Positions 12,546-21,907 of a stretch of DNA of 64,000 bases are shown piece after piece. The stretch comes from Corydoras sp. C115. Lineage: Eukaryota; Chordata; Actinopteri; Siluriformes; Callichthyidae. Where the stretch lies: assembly GCA_019802505.1 (NCBI GenBank), contig JAFMOC010000236.1, positions 515,001-579,000 of the forward strand, written 5' to 3'. Below the pieces are notes generated by a model. It was not told the origin of the DNA. It saw only the letters and a program-made list of their open reading frames with translations, and did not search any database. The translations under genes and the position numbers were made by a program. Position 1 is the first letter of the stretch. Each line of letters starts with the position of its first letter.

Positions 12546-12880
12546 CTCGGGGCGGGGCTGGGGTGGGGGCGGAGTGGGGGTGGGGCGGGGGTGAGATGGT
12601 AGCATGTGGACTCGGTAAAGGCATTGATTCGAGGATTTGAGGTGTAGCGTTGTCTCGTTTAAGGAGGAAAACTACGTGGTGCGGCGTCGTACCTACGGCT
12701 ACAACACGACACGCAGCCCTAATGAACACGGTGGAACATGCAGCCTACAGCCCCCACCCACCCACCCACCCACCCACCTCCAACCGACCCACCCACCTCC
12801 AACCGACCCACCCAAGGGCGTAGCGGACGTATTGAACAGGGCGGGGCGGGGCAGGGGGTGGAGAGGACGGGGCATGGGCA
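12546..12880. repeat. G-rich and CCCA-repeat block
   Basis: 12546-12598 and 12838-12880 are G-rich on the plus strand with many GGGG runs. 12751-12813 is (CCCA)n plus two CCTCCAACCGACCCACC copies, C-rich on the plus strand. Several runs meet the simple four-G-tract pattern for quadruplexes on one or the other strand. Confidence 0.8.
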
Positions 12881-12929
12881 GGTTATATAGATGGATATTG
12901 TACCCCCTCTTCATAGGACTGGCACTAAT

Positions 12930-13335
12930 CAGGTTCTATTTGGGTGGAGGATGAGTCTCAGGTGGTGGTGCAAGTAGATCAAAGGTGGTGCAAGTAGATC
13001 AGACACAGTGGTGCTGCTGGAGGTTTGTGTGTCCCCCTTTATCAGTTCTCACAGAACGCTGTCTACAGGACACTGGCGTCTGATTGGTGGACTCCAGTTG
13101 AGTCACTAAGGTGTGGTCCACTTGCACCACCACCTCCGTAATGCCACCGCAGGGCAGAATCATCCACCATAAAATAATACCCGCGCTATGAGGGTCCTGA
13201 TTGTTAGACGCCAGACGCCAGATGGACTACCATCGGTGAGAAAAGAACTACAAAGTCCATCTGTCGGGTAGGTGGCGCTGTTTCCATGGAGAATGAGGTG
13301 TAGCTAATAGCTAAGTAGCTAAGTGGCCGGCGAGG
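12930..13335. mobile_element. old dispersed element, palindromic type
   Basis: Contains GGTGGTGCAAGTAGATCA twice in direct repeat and, inverted, CCACTTGCACCACCACC (13117-13133). Further on come ACTACAAAGTCCATCTGTCG and TAGGTGGCGCTGTTTCCATG. Ends are roughly complementary. Same family as 12.1, 14.8 and 30.0 kb. Confidence 0.6.
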
Positions 13336-13425
13336 GTAAGTGCTGGTGGTTACTAGTGCGAAAACTCATATTTAAAGTTAAATATTAAATATTAATTTAA
13401 AGTTATTTCTGAATTAATAAATTCA

Positions 13426-14150
13426 TATTTCAAAATAAAAGACTTTTTTTTTTTAAACCACAGACCCCGTGACTTTTATTTTGTATATAATACTGATATA
13501 ACTCACTTGATTGTTGTGGCATAGAAACATATTCTCTATTCCAAAATAAAAGTCGTTATTATTAACCACAGACCTGTGACTTTTATTTTGTATATAATAC
13601 TGATATAACTAACATGATTGTCGTGCCATAGAAACATATTCTCTATTTCAAAATAAAAGTCCTTATTATTAACCACAGACCCGTGACTTTCATTTTGTAT
13701 ATAATACTGATATAACTAACTTGACTGTCATATTCCCTATTTCAAAATAAAAGTCCCCATTTTTAACCCCAGACCCGTGACTTTTATTTTGTATATAATA
13801 CTGATATAACTAACTTGAATGTCATATTCCCTACTTCAAAATAAAAGTCCCCATTTGTAACCCCAGACCCGTGACTTTTATTTTGTATATAATACTGATA
13901 TAACTAACTTGAATGTCATATTCCCTACTTCAAAATAAAAGTCCCCATTTTTAACCCCAGACCCGTGACTTTTATTTAGTATATAATACTGATAAAACTA
14001 ACTTGAATGTCATATTCCCTACTTCAAAATAAAAGTCCCCATTTTTAACCCCAGACCCGTGACTTTTATTTTGTATATAATACTGATATAACTAATTTGA
14101 ATGTCCTGCCATAGAAACATATCCTCTATTTCAAAATATAAGTTCTGTGA
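13426..14150. repeat. 94/108-bp tandem array with internal inverted repeats
   Basis: About seven units begin at AAAATAAAAGTC near 13431, 13542, 13649, 13743, 13837, 13931 and 14024, ending at a partial copy near 14133. Period is about 108 bp when CATAGAAACATATTCTCTA is present and 94 bp when it is not. Each unit carries the exact inverted pair AAAATAAAAGTC / GACTTTTATTTT about 25 bp apart, so every unit can form a 12-bp stem and both strands carry AATAAA. Confidence 0.92.
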
Positions 14151-14357
14151 TTGTTTACCGCAAGTGTGTTTTTTCTTAAATACTTAACGTTTCGGTGCGG
14201 TTGGAGGTAGATTGGTGGTGGATTGAGGGGGTGGATTGAAGGTGGAATGAGGGGGTGGAGGTTTTACTTGGTCATTTAAATGTCAGCTACGCCCCTGGAC
14301 AGGATGGCTTCATCGCACAGGCTGCTCTTTTCCGTGAAGCCAGGACTTTCTGGACTT

Positions 14358-14594
14358 TCACACCGACTGCTCTTTGGGGAAGCTTAAGGAGGCTCGCGGG
14401 AGGCCAGCGGTGGGTTGGAAGGTGTACATGGGGGCGTTGGTGGGGGGCTGGGTGTAGGGATGTTGGGGGAGGTAGGTGACAGGGGGGTAGGCAGGAGGAG
14501 GCTGGAGCTCTGTACAGTGATGCGGAGTGCCAAGAGACGGCTCATTCACATAGGCAGCTGGGTTTGGAGGCTCCTTGTAATGGGTCCCAGAGTT
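14358..14594 (-). CDS. receptor tail, distal alternative last exon (PPxY, proline-rich)
   Basis: A likely last coding exon of the minus-strand transmembrane gene. The acceptor reads CTGTTTCCACAG just above 14594 with a pyrimidine-rich run before it. The frame enters in phase 0 and encodes 78 residues before TGA. The product is rich in proline and tyrosine: a PPAY motif at exon residues 33-36 fits the WW-domain binding PPxY pattern, several other tyrosines follow, and the C-terminus is KEQSV. It accepts the same phase-0 donor (21596) as the ITIM exon at 17.6 kb, so the two look like alternative ends. The nearest minus-strand AATAAA lies about 290 bp downstream, inside the 94/108-bp array. Coding nature is inferred from splice sites, phase and composition; the partner protein is unknown. 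Confidence 0.7.
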   Translation of the reverse strand, partial: NSGTHYKEPPNPAAYVNEPSLGTPHHCTELQPPPAYPPVTYLPQHPYTQPPTNAPMYTFQPTAGLPRASLSFPKEQSV

Positions 14595-14699
14595 CTGTGG
14601 AAACAGAAGAACACAGCCGTCAACGAGTCTGCAATGAACAGCCATGAGGACATGATGGAGAATTAGAGTAAAGTGATGGAGAAACCAGAGCCCTCATCT

Positions 14700-15260
14700 T
14701 TACCACAAGAGAAAGCTCCAATTTCTGGTCTCTACAATCCATATAAAAAAACTTTAGTCCATCTGTTTCTCCACATATGAATAAACATAGTCCCTTGAGT
14801 ATGTTCTCCTTTGTGTAACAGAACAGGTATTATTTGGGTGGATGGAAATCTCGAGACCAGAGGACGACTGATACACAAATGGACGTTGAGTATGGAAAAA
14901 TGGCGTTGTATCTAATAAAGTGGCCTGTGAGTGTGTATTCAGGCTGGTGACACGTATGTTCAGTACCAATCAGAAGTTAGGACACGTCCCCTTCTTGCTC
15001 CATCCTCTATGTCCTCCACTTACCATATAGATGGAGTTTGTAGTTTTATATTTACAGACTGTAGTCCATCTGTGTTCTTTGTTGTTGTTAGTCCCTGTTG
15101 GTTCTCTGTTGGTCAGGAGCATCACAGAACAGGTATCATTTGGGTGGTGGATTGTTTATTGTCAGTTCTGCAGTGACACTGATGTGGTGAGGGGGTTTTA
15201 GTGCAGCAGTAGTTTCATTTAAACACCTCAGTCACACTGCTGGGATCGAGCGTTGAGTCA
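14700..15260. mobile_element. old dispersed elements, two overlapping copies
   Basis: Marked by CTTTAGTCCATCTGTTTCTC, ACAGAACAGGTATTATTTGGGTGG, then a second set with CCATATAGATGGAGTTTGTAG, ACAGAACAGGTATCATTTGGGTGG and AGTGACACTGATGTGG. Same family as the 13.0-kb copy. Confidence 0.6.
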
Positions 15261-15334
15261 ATTGATGAATCAATAGAATTGATCAATTGATTCAGTTCAG
15301 TCATTAAATTCCCACTTTATAAAATCCCATGTCC

Positions 15335-15587
15335 TTGTTTCGGGTGCTGGGCAGATACACCCAGGACAGGATGCCAATCTATCGCTGGACACACACTCAT
15401 TCACACAAACACGCTATATATGGGGCAATCTGGAGAACACAATTGACTTGATCCTTGTTTTTGGGAGGAAACCAGAGAACCCAGAGGAAACCCATGCGGA
15501 CACGGGGAGAACATGGAAACTCCACCCAGATTGGGATTCGAACCTTGATTCCCAGTGCTGAGAGATGAATGTGCTCTACATACTAAT
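15335..15587 (-). mobile_element. ATGG-tail SINE, tail missing
   Basis: Starts inside the body at TTTCGGGTGCTGGGCAG and runs to AGAGATGAATGTGCTC. Box A has decayed. The same altered 5' end recurs at 16.9, 17.3 and 63.2 kb, so these belong to one subfamily. Confidence 0.85.
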
Positions 15588-15912
15588 CATCCAATATCTT
15601 CCTTTATCCTATATGAGGGTCGCGGGGGTTCCCCATGCCCATCCGGGGGAGAACGTTTCGGGCACTGGGCAGATACACCCAGGACAGGGTGCCAATCTAT
15701 CACTGTGCACACACTCACTTACACACACACATTCTACATGGGGCAATTTGGAGAATTCAATTGACCTTGATCCATGTTTTTTGGACTGTGGGAGGAAACC
15801 GGAGAACCTGAAGGAACCCCATACAGACACGAGGAGAACATAGAAACTCCACCCAGATTGGGATTCCAACCGGGAATCCCTAGCGCTTAGAGGAGAACAT
15901 GCCAACCACTAA
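15588..15912 (-). mobile_element. ATGG-tail SINE
   Basis: Directly follows the preceding copy. Tail is short (CATCCAATATCTTCC); box B reads GGTTGGAATCC on the minus strand, one base off consensus. Confidence 0.87.
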
Positions 15913-16400
15913 TTTAAATTACGACGCTGTTTACTACCTGTAACAGTATAGCTACGTACAGGCTAATGCTCCTGCGCACTGAATGGATTGTTTTTTGATG
16001 GACAGCTGCTTAACAAACAGCACATTTGTGGTCTGATCACGATATTGTAGCTTTGATTTAGCACGTTAGCTACTATTGCTAGCTACACAGCTCCTAAATA
16101 CTGTATCTTCATACCTAGCTATAATTTGCGAACGTCCTAAATAAGGATACTGTAGTTGCGGATGGTTATTTTCGACAAACCCGCAAAATGATAACATATT
16201 CAATTACCCGCCTCGCAAATTGTAGCTAGGTACGAAGATACAGCATTTAGTACGTTAGCTACTATTGTTAGCTAAACAGTTCCTAAATACTGTATCTTCA
16301 TACCTAGCTACAATTTGCGAACGTCCAAAACAAGGATACTGTAGTTGCGGATGGTTATTTTCGACAAACCCACAAAATGATAACATATTCATTTACCCGC
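15913..16400. repeat. 190-bp duplication with 36-bp inverted arms
   Basis: A segment from about 16060 is repeated from about 16249 (GTTAGCTACTATTG ... TACCCGCC). Within it, CTAAATACTGTATCTTC... (16094-16130 and 16282-16319) is the near-exact complement of CGCAAATTGTAGCTAGG... (16214-16250), so the unit folds back. Probably a foldback DNA element that duplicated. Confidence 0.8.
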
Positions 16401-16644
16401 CTTGCAGCGTTATGACGTCATGCCACTGCACAGTAGCATTAGCCTGGGTGCTAATATATTACAATTCCAAGGTTCTCAACCTTCACTACAGAACGTGATA
16501 CAGGACTTTTTTTTTTTTTAATTTTTTTAAAAGACCCAGAGTGCCATATATGGGCATAACGAGCACCACACAATGATGCAGCATGATTATGCTGATCATG
16601 GTTGCATGATGTAGTGATGGCGGTGGTGATGTGAATGTCGTTAT
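16401..16644. other. unassigned, no gene
   Basis: T-rich run at 16507-16530 and GATG-rich text near 16570-16640. Nothing coding seen. Confidence 0.4.
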
Positions 16645-16958
16645 CCATCCATCCATCCATTATCTTCCGCTTTATCCTATATTAGGGTCATAGGGGGGGG
16701 GGGAGAACGTCATGCCCATCCAGGGGAGAACGTTTCGGGCGCTGGGCAGATACTGGGCACACACTCACTCACACAGACACACTCTATATGGGCCAATTTG
16801 GAGGACTCAATTGACTTGATCCATGTTTTTGGACTGTGAGAGGAAACCGGAGAACCCGGAGGAAACCCACGTGGACACGGGGAGAACATGGAAACTCCAC
16901 CCAGATGGGGATTCGAACCTGGATTCCCAGTGCTGAGAGATGAATGTGCTCTACACAC
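16645..16958 (-). mobile_element. ATGG-tail SINE
   Basis: Tail CATCCATCCATCCATT at the left. The segment with 'CAGGACAGGACGCCAATCTATC' is deleted. Ends in GATGAATGTGCTCTACACACT. Confidence 0.88.
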
Positions 16959-17298
16959 TATCCATCCATCCATTATCTTCTGCTTTATCCTCTACTAGGG
17001 TCGTGGGGGGGGGGGGGGGTTCTCCATGCCCATCCAGGGGAGAACGTTTCGGGTGCTGGGCAGATACACCCAGAACAGGACGCCAATCTATCACTTGACA
17101 CAAACACTCAATCACAGACACACTCTATATGGGGCAATTTGGAGAATTCAATTGACTTCATCCAAGTTTTTGGACTGTAGGAGGAAACCGGAAAACCCGG
17201 AGGAAACCCACGCGGACACAGGGAGAACATGGAAACTCCGCCCAGATGGGGATTCGAACCTGGATTCCCAGTGCTGAGAGATGAATGTGCTCTACACA
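16959..17298 (-). mobile_element. ATGG-tail SINE
   Basis: Same 5' variant (GATGAATGTGCTCTACACACT) as its left neighbour and joined to it without spacer, so the pair arose by tandem duplication or unequal exchange. Confidence 0.9.
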
Positions 17299-17383
17299 CT
17301 ATCCATCCATCCATTATCTTCTGCTTTATTCTCTTACTAGGGTAACCGGGAATCCCTAGTGCTGAGAGGAGAACATGCTATGT
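17299..17383 (-). mobile_element. ATGG-tail SINE with large internal deletion
   Basis: The tail ATCCATCCATCCATT...CTAGGGT is joined directly to the 5' region AACCGGGAATCCCTAG. Its minus strand reads AATAAA at 17325-17330, about 230 bp downstream of the ITIM exon stop, so it could supply a polyadenylation signal. Confidence 0.85.
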
Positions 17384-17560
17384 TCTCATGAAATGAAAAT
17401 GAATAAAGTTGAAGAAAAATGAGAAAAAGGGAGGCTAGGAGTGAGGTAGTGGTGAGTGTGAGAGAGTGAGGGCGTGAGGGAGAAAGAAAACAGTGCGAGT
17501 GCATCGAGCTGTGTACCTTCAGGCCAAAGCCAGAGGGGGAAGAGCCTACAAAGGCATGCA
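17384..17560 (-). other. probable 3' UTR of the ITIM isoform
   Basis: Sequence between the ITIM stop codon and the SINE-derived AATAAA at 17325-17330. It is purine-rich on the plus strand (GAGTGAGGGCGTGAGGGAGAA), hence pyrimidine-rich in the transcript. Assignment rests only on position. Confidence 0.35.
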
Positions 17561-17692
17561 TTAGTGAGAACTAGGCTGGATGGTGGCGTACTCGACAAGG
17601 TCCTCGCAAGTGTGCACTGAGCTCCGGGGTGAGGCCAATGCTGCCGTGTCCAGCTCCGCATACTGGACTTCGCAGTCCGTGTGGGGAAATCT
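17561..17692 (-). CDS. receptor tail, proximal alternative last exon (two ITIMs)
   Basis: Minus-strand exon with acceptor CTTATCTCCAG next to 17692, entering in phase 0 and encoding 43 residues before TAA at 17561-17563. It holds two immunoreceptor tyrosine-based inhibitory motifs: VQYAEL (exon residues 9-14) and VEYATI (33-38). The tyrosines are 24 residues apart, the arrangement that recruits the tandem SH2 domains of SHP phosphatases in known inhibitory receptors. It would follow the 21596-21697 exon in frame. The alternative is to skip it for the PPxY exon at 14.4 kb. ITIM match and phase are read directly; inhibitory signalling is inferred. Confidence 0.75.
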   Translation of the reverse strand, partial: RFPHTDCEVQYAELDTAALASPRSSVHTCEDLVEYATIQPSSH

Positions 17693-17865
17693 CTGGAGAT
17701 AAGAGAGGTGGAGAGGAGTGAGTGGAGTGGTGTGCAAAAAAAAAGAGAATACAGACAATGGGGGGGGGGGGGGGGGTCGGGTGGAGCGCAGGGGGAGGAT
17801 TTTAACAACAAGGGGAAACAAAAAATGCCAAATCCGTATTGTACTCTATACGAGGTGGATATGGT

Positions 17866-18065
17866 TTGGTGGGGTGGAAGGTCCTTGTCAGTCGTCCTCC
17901 ATTCGCTCCTACAGGACTCCAAACGAGTGGTGCGCCCGATTCCTTAACTGAATACAAGGACTGATCTGACCAATGAGTCGGACGTGTGCTGCGAAAAATT
18001 GTGTCGATTGCTTAAAAATTGCAGAAGAAAGGGAGACAAAAACGGTGGAATAATAAATATTTATT
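17866..18065. mobile_element. non-autonomous DNA element, partial (family B)
   Basis: Contains GTCAGTCGTCCTCCATTC, GCGCCCGATTCCTTAACTG, GGACGTGTGCTGCGAAAAA and GGTGGAATAATAAATA, all shared with the copy at 20.5-20.8 kb. A SINE replaces its right end. Confidence 0.7.
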
Positions 18066-18335
18066 GCAGAACGTCTCGGGCGTTGGGCAGATCCACCCAG
18101 GAGAGGACGCCAATCTATCACTGGGCACACACTCACTCACACAAACACACTGTATATGGGGCAATTTGGAGAATTCAATTGACCTTGATCCATGTTTTTG
18201 GACTGTGGGAGGAAACCGGAGAACCCGGAGGAAACCCATGCGGACACGGGGAGAACATGGAAACTCCACCCAGATTGGGATTCGAACCGGGAATCCCTAG
18301 CGCTGAGAGGAGAACATGCTAAACCACTAAGCCAT
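18066..18335 (-). mobile_element. ATGG-tail SINE, tail missing
   Basis: Starts at AGAACGTCTCGGGCGTTGGG inside the body and runs through a perfect minus-strand box B (GGTTCGAATCC) to CTAAACCACTAAGCCA, a perfect box A minus its last base. Confidence 0.88.
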
Positions 18336-18342
18336 GTCTATA

Positions 18343-18598
18343 TGTGTATGTCTGTGTCTGTCTGTGGTTTAAGCTGGTGGTTGTCTTTGCAGATCACTCA
18401 GGACGTGGCGAGTTTCGTCTTTTGTAGCTCAAAAATTGGATGAGTTACGGAGTTCAAAGATCACCGTGATGTAAAGTCAATGGGAATTTTGGTTCCGAAA
18501 AACAGGAATATCTCGGGAATGGTGCGACCGATTCCTTAGCTGTGTACAAGCACTGAGCTGACCGAAGGGCCTGCCGTGTCAGTCGTCCTCCATTCTCT
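18343..18598. mobile_element. non-autonomous DNA element, partial (family B)
   Basis: Shares GCTGGTGGTTGTCTTTGC, ATCACTCAGGACGTGG, AATATCTCGGGAATGGTGCG and TTCCTTAGCTGTGTACAAGC with 19.9-20.8 kb. Ends where a different repeat begins. Confidence 0.7.
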
Positions 18599-18960
18599 AC
18601 ATTTACATTTACATTTAGTCATTTAGCAGACGCTTTTATCCAAAAAGCGACTTACAAATGAGAACATCATAAGTCAGAAGCCCCCCCCCTTTTTATTTAT
18701 TTTTTTTTATAACAGGTATTTGTTAAAAAGATGGGTCTTCAGTAGTTTCTTAAAAGTTCCGAGTGATTCTGCCTTACGGACAGAGTTGGGAAGATCGTAC
18801 TACCATTTTGCAGTGGTGAACGCCACAGAGTGAGAATTAGCTCCTCAGTGAGGTGGAACCACCAGGGGGCGATCATCACTGGAGCGAAGTGCCTTACGGA
18901 CAGAGTTGGGAAAGATGGAGAGAAATTCTTGCATTACAGGAATCTCTACAGGATTCCAAA
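18599..18960. mobile_element. common fish repeat (TTTAGCAGACGCTTTTATCC)
   Basis: Opens with ATTTACATTTAGTCATTTAG and CAGACGCTTTTATCC, then the GATGGGTCTTCAGTAGTTTC body. GCCTTACGGACAGAGTTGGG occurs twice (18771 and 18891). Inside it, CCACCAGGGGGCGA at 18859-18872 is a perfect match to the CTCF core. Confidence 0.7.
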
Positions 18961-19479
18961 CACACCACACCTCCACTATACCACTATATCATGAGAATCA
19001 TCCTCCACATACTGTATAGAGTACCTGGGTTCTGTCCTCGAAGGAACCCTGTGTCTCTGGGAGGCAGTCTTAGTCTTAAACTCAGCAGATCTATTTGATC
19101 AGTTACCACAAAGCGCTGGAATCGATTCATCGTCCATTATTTACCACAGCAACCAAATGCCCGGAGGGTGGAGGAGGTCCGATGGATTTTGCAGAGCTGC
19201 TGTCTCCACCGGGTACTCAAGCCTGTACTGGATATTTGCCGTTGTGGGTCTGAGCAGGAACTGGAACGTGACTTTCCGTTTTAAAGATGGATCCTAGGGT
19301 CTCCGCCCGTCCCGTGAAATGCGGATGTATTCCGGACTGAACCAATAAATAATCTAAGAATAATGTTTAAAAGCCCCCCCGGCTCCAGTTGGAACACTGA
19401 ATTCTGTGACCATCAGATTCTGTGACCTTAGAGGGCGCTGTTGTCAATTTAGACCCGAAAATAAGATTTGTTAAAAAAA
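18961..19479. other. unassigned, no gene
   Basis: Unique-looking sequence. CCTTAGAGGGCGC at about 19424-19436 is a weaker CTCF-like match. No splice-flanked open frame convinced me. Confidence 0.4.
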
Positions 19480-19819
19480 ATCCATCCATCTTCCACTTTA
19501 TTCTCTATTAGGGTCGGGGGGGGGGGGGTTCCCTATGCTCATCCAGGGGAGAACGTCTCGGGCGCTGGGCAGATACACCCAGGACAGAACGCCAATCCAT
19601 CATTGGACACAGACTCGCTCACACAGATACACTCTATATGGGGCAATTTGGAGAACTCGTTTGACTTGATCCATGTTTTTGGACTGTGGGAGGAAACCAG
19701 AGAACCTAGAGGAAACCCATGCGACACGGGGAGAACATGGAATTCCACCCAGATTGATATTCGAACCGGGAATCCCTAGTGCTGAGAGGAGAACATGCCA
19801 ACCACTAAGCCACTGTGCT
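19480..19819 (-). mobile_element. ATGG-tail SINE, full length
   Basis: Tail TCCATCCATC at left, box A ending at CACTAAGCCAC at right. A 1-bp loss makes GCGACACGGGG. A (TA)n run follows at 19818-19841. Confidence 0.88.
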
Positions 19820-19934
19820 ATATATATATATATATATATATTTATCACAAGCTGGGGTCATCTCATTAGAACAGAGGAACGGCGTTGTTATCGCACACTG
19901 TAGAGAAATTAGCTTCAGTGAATGGGACCAAAAA

Positions 19935-20830
19935 TGGACGTGGCCGGGTGTTGGGGTGTCTGTCTTTGGTTTTAGCTGGTGGTTGTCTTTGCTGATAACT
20001 CAGGACGTGCTGATTTTCGTGCTTTCTAGCTCAAAAATTGAGTTACGCCACTTTAAATATCAATTTTTCCCATGTTCCCATTAACAAAGACATATTTGAA
20101 GAGGGCGGCATGGTGGCTTAGTGGTTAGCATGTTCTCCTCTCAGCACTAGGGATTCCCGGTTCGAATCCCCTTCTGAGTGGAGTTTCCATGTCTGCGTGG
20201 GTTTCCTCCGGGTTCTCCGGTTTCCTCCCACAGTCCAAAAACATGGATCAAGTCAATTGAGTTCTCCAAATTGCCCCATATAGAGTGTGTTTGTGTGAGT
20301 GAGTGTGTGCCCAGCGATAGATTGGTGTCCTGTCCTGGGTGTATCTGCCCAGCGCCCAAGACGTTCTCCCCTGGATGGGCATGGGGAACCCCCCCGCGAC
20401 ATTAATAGAGGATAAAGCGGAAGATAATGAATGAATGAATGAATGAATGAATATTTGAAGAGTAATTAGGAGGAAACAGAGAGTGCGATCACTCTGCGAA
20501 TTCACAAGACCGCTTGTGCTACAGCCACCTTCGACTTCAGCAAATTTCGCAAAAATTGGCTGAGATACAGCGTGCAAAAATCACCGTAATGTAAAGTAAA
20601 TGTGAATTTGGCTTCGGAAAAACAGGAATATTTCAGGAACGGTGCGACTGATTCCTTAGCTGTATACAAACACTCATCTGACCAATGAGCCGGACGTGTG
20701 CTGCGAAAATTGTGTCGATAGCTTGAAAAAATTGCAGAAGACAGGAAGACAAATACGGTGGAATAGTAAATATTGGATAACAACAGTGTGGTTGCCATAT
20801 ATGGCAATCACACTAATTAACAGCGAATGG
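19935..20830. mobile_element. non-autonomous DNA element, most complete family B copy
   Basis: Runs from GGGTGTCTGTCTTTGG to a 28-bp near-perfect palindrome at 20786-20813 (GTGTGGTTGCCATA against TATGGCAATCACAC, one mismatch). It is interrupted by a SINE at 20104-20450. Net length without the SINE is about 530 bp. No coding capacity. Confidence 0.75.
20092..20462 (+). mobile_element. ATGG-tail SINE nested in family B, with 12-bp TSD
   Basis: Exact 12-bp duplication ATATTTGAAGAG at 20092-20103 and 20451-20462 brackets the SINE (20104-20450). Its tail is (ATGA)n rather than (ATGG)n. The insertion shows the element B copy was already in place. Confidence 0.93.
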
Positions 20831-20868
20831 TGAGGATGTCATACATTGGGAGTCATGGTTCCAGCGAG

Positions 20869-21210
20869 GGCGGCACGGTGGCTTAGTGGTTTAGCAGGTT
20901 CTCCTCTTAGCTCTAGGGATTCCCGGTTCGAATCCCAATCTGGGTGGAGTTTCCATGTTCTCCCTGTGTCCGCGTGGGTTTCCTCCGGGTTCTCCACTTT
21001 CCTCCCACAGTCCAAAAACATGGATCAAGGTGAAATGAATTCTCCAAATTGCCCCATATGTGTTTGTGTGAGTGAGTGTGTGTGCAAGATTGATTGACAC
21101 CCTGTCCTGGGTGTATCTGCCCAGCACCCGAGGTGTTCTCCCCTGGATGGGCATGGGGAACCCCCCGGCGACCCTAATAGAGGATAAAATGGGAGACAAT
21201 GGATGGATGG
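20869..21210 (+). mobile_element. ATGG-tail SINE, full length
   Basis: Perfect box A and box B, tail ATGGATGG. Flanks TTCCAGCGAG and TCCCAGCGCA are a possible slightly decayed target duplication. Confidence 0.9.
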
Positions 21211-21590
21211 TCCCAGCGCACCCTCCTGGAGTGTTGTAGTCAAGTGAAAATTGGAGGTGGAGCAGGCATGGGCAGGTGGATGGAGCCAGTGGCTGAAGAT
21301 GTGGAAGGCATGGAGTTTGCTGCCCTCTGGAGTGCGGGAGGACGGTGGTATGGATGTCTGGAGCATGTGGGCAGACAACGGTGGTGCCTGGAAGTGGCCA
21401 AATCCCACCAGTGTCCCAAAGTACGTCTTTGATAGGGCCTTGATAGGGACGTGTGGTGGTACCATTGGACTCTGGAGATGAAGGAGGGAACTAAACCACC
21501 TGATCTGTATATAATTTCGAGCTTTGTGTTTATATATTATTTATGGTTCCAAGTTTCTCACCGCGGTTTGGTCAGCTGGAATGAAAGCCA
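21211..21590. other. intronic, no further exon seen
   Basis: GTGGATGGAGCCAGTGGC and GGAGGACGGTGGTATGGATG echo the text of the 49.0-49.8 kb units in a diverged form. It lies in the intron after the 21.6-kb exon. Confidence 0.4.
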
Positions 21591-21595
21591 CTTAC

Positions 21596-21697
21596 CGTCT
21601 TATCCGTGAAGGAGGTGGACTCAGAGGGCACGATGTCATTGTACGGAGGCTGCAGTGGGACCTTCTGCATCTCGTCCTCCTTCTCCAGATGAACCAC
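21596..21697 (-). CDS. receptor cytoplasmic-tail exon
   Basis: A 102-nt (34-codon) exon on the minus strand with acceptor ATACTTTGTAG and a strong donor GTAAGTGGC. Both ends are phase 0. It encodes an acidic start (VVHLEKEDEMQK) then VPLQPPYNDIVPSES and ends SFTDKT. The tyrosine in QPPYND may be a docking site. The donor can join in frame to either the ITIM exon at 17.6 kb or the PPxY exon at 14.4 kb, which makes this the branch point of two tail isoforms. Tail text such as this is seen in Ig-superfamily adhesion receptors; exact family not proven. Confidence 0.75.
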
Positions 21698-21907
21698 CTA
21701 CAAAGTATTAACAATCGAGACACAACCAATGAGTGAAGAAGACGATGGGGATATTTGGTGGCGACACCTTGATTTAGAACGCGGTTCCCATTAAGATTCC
21801 GACCTCTGTACACTTTAAACGACGGAATTGGAGTCCCAGTGAACAGAACCTCACAGAGGTAGAAGTCAATAGTGTCAGCGTGGGTGGAAGAGAGACGGCT
21901 GTCGTAC
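21698..21907 (-). other. short intron between tail exons
   Basis: A 210-bp intron beginning GTACGACAGCC and ending TTTGTAG on the minus strand. It is the only short intron in the gene as seen here. Confidence 0.65.
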
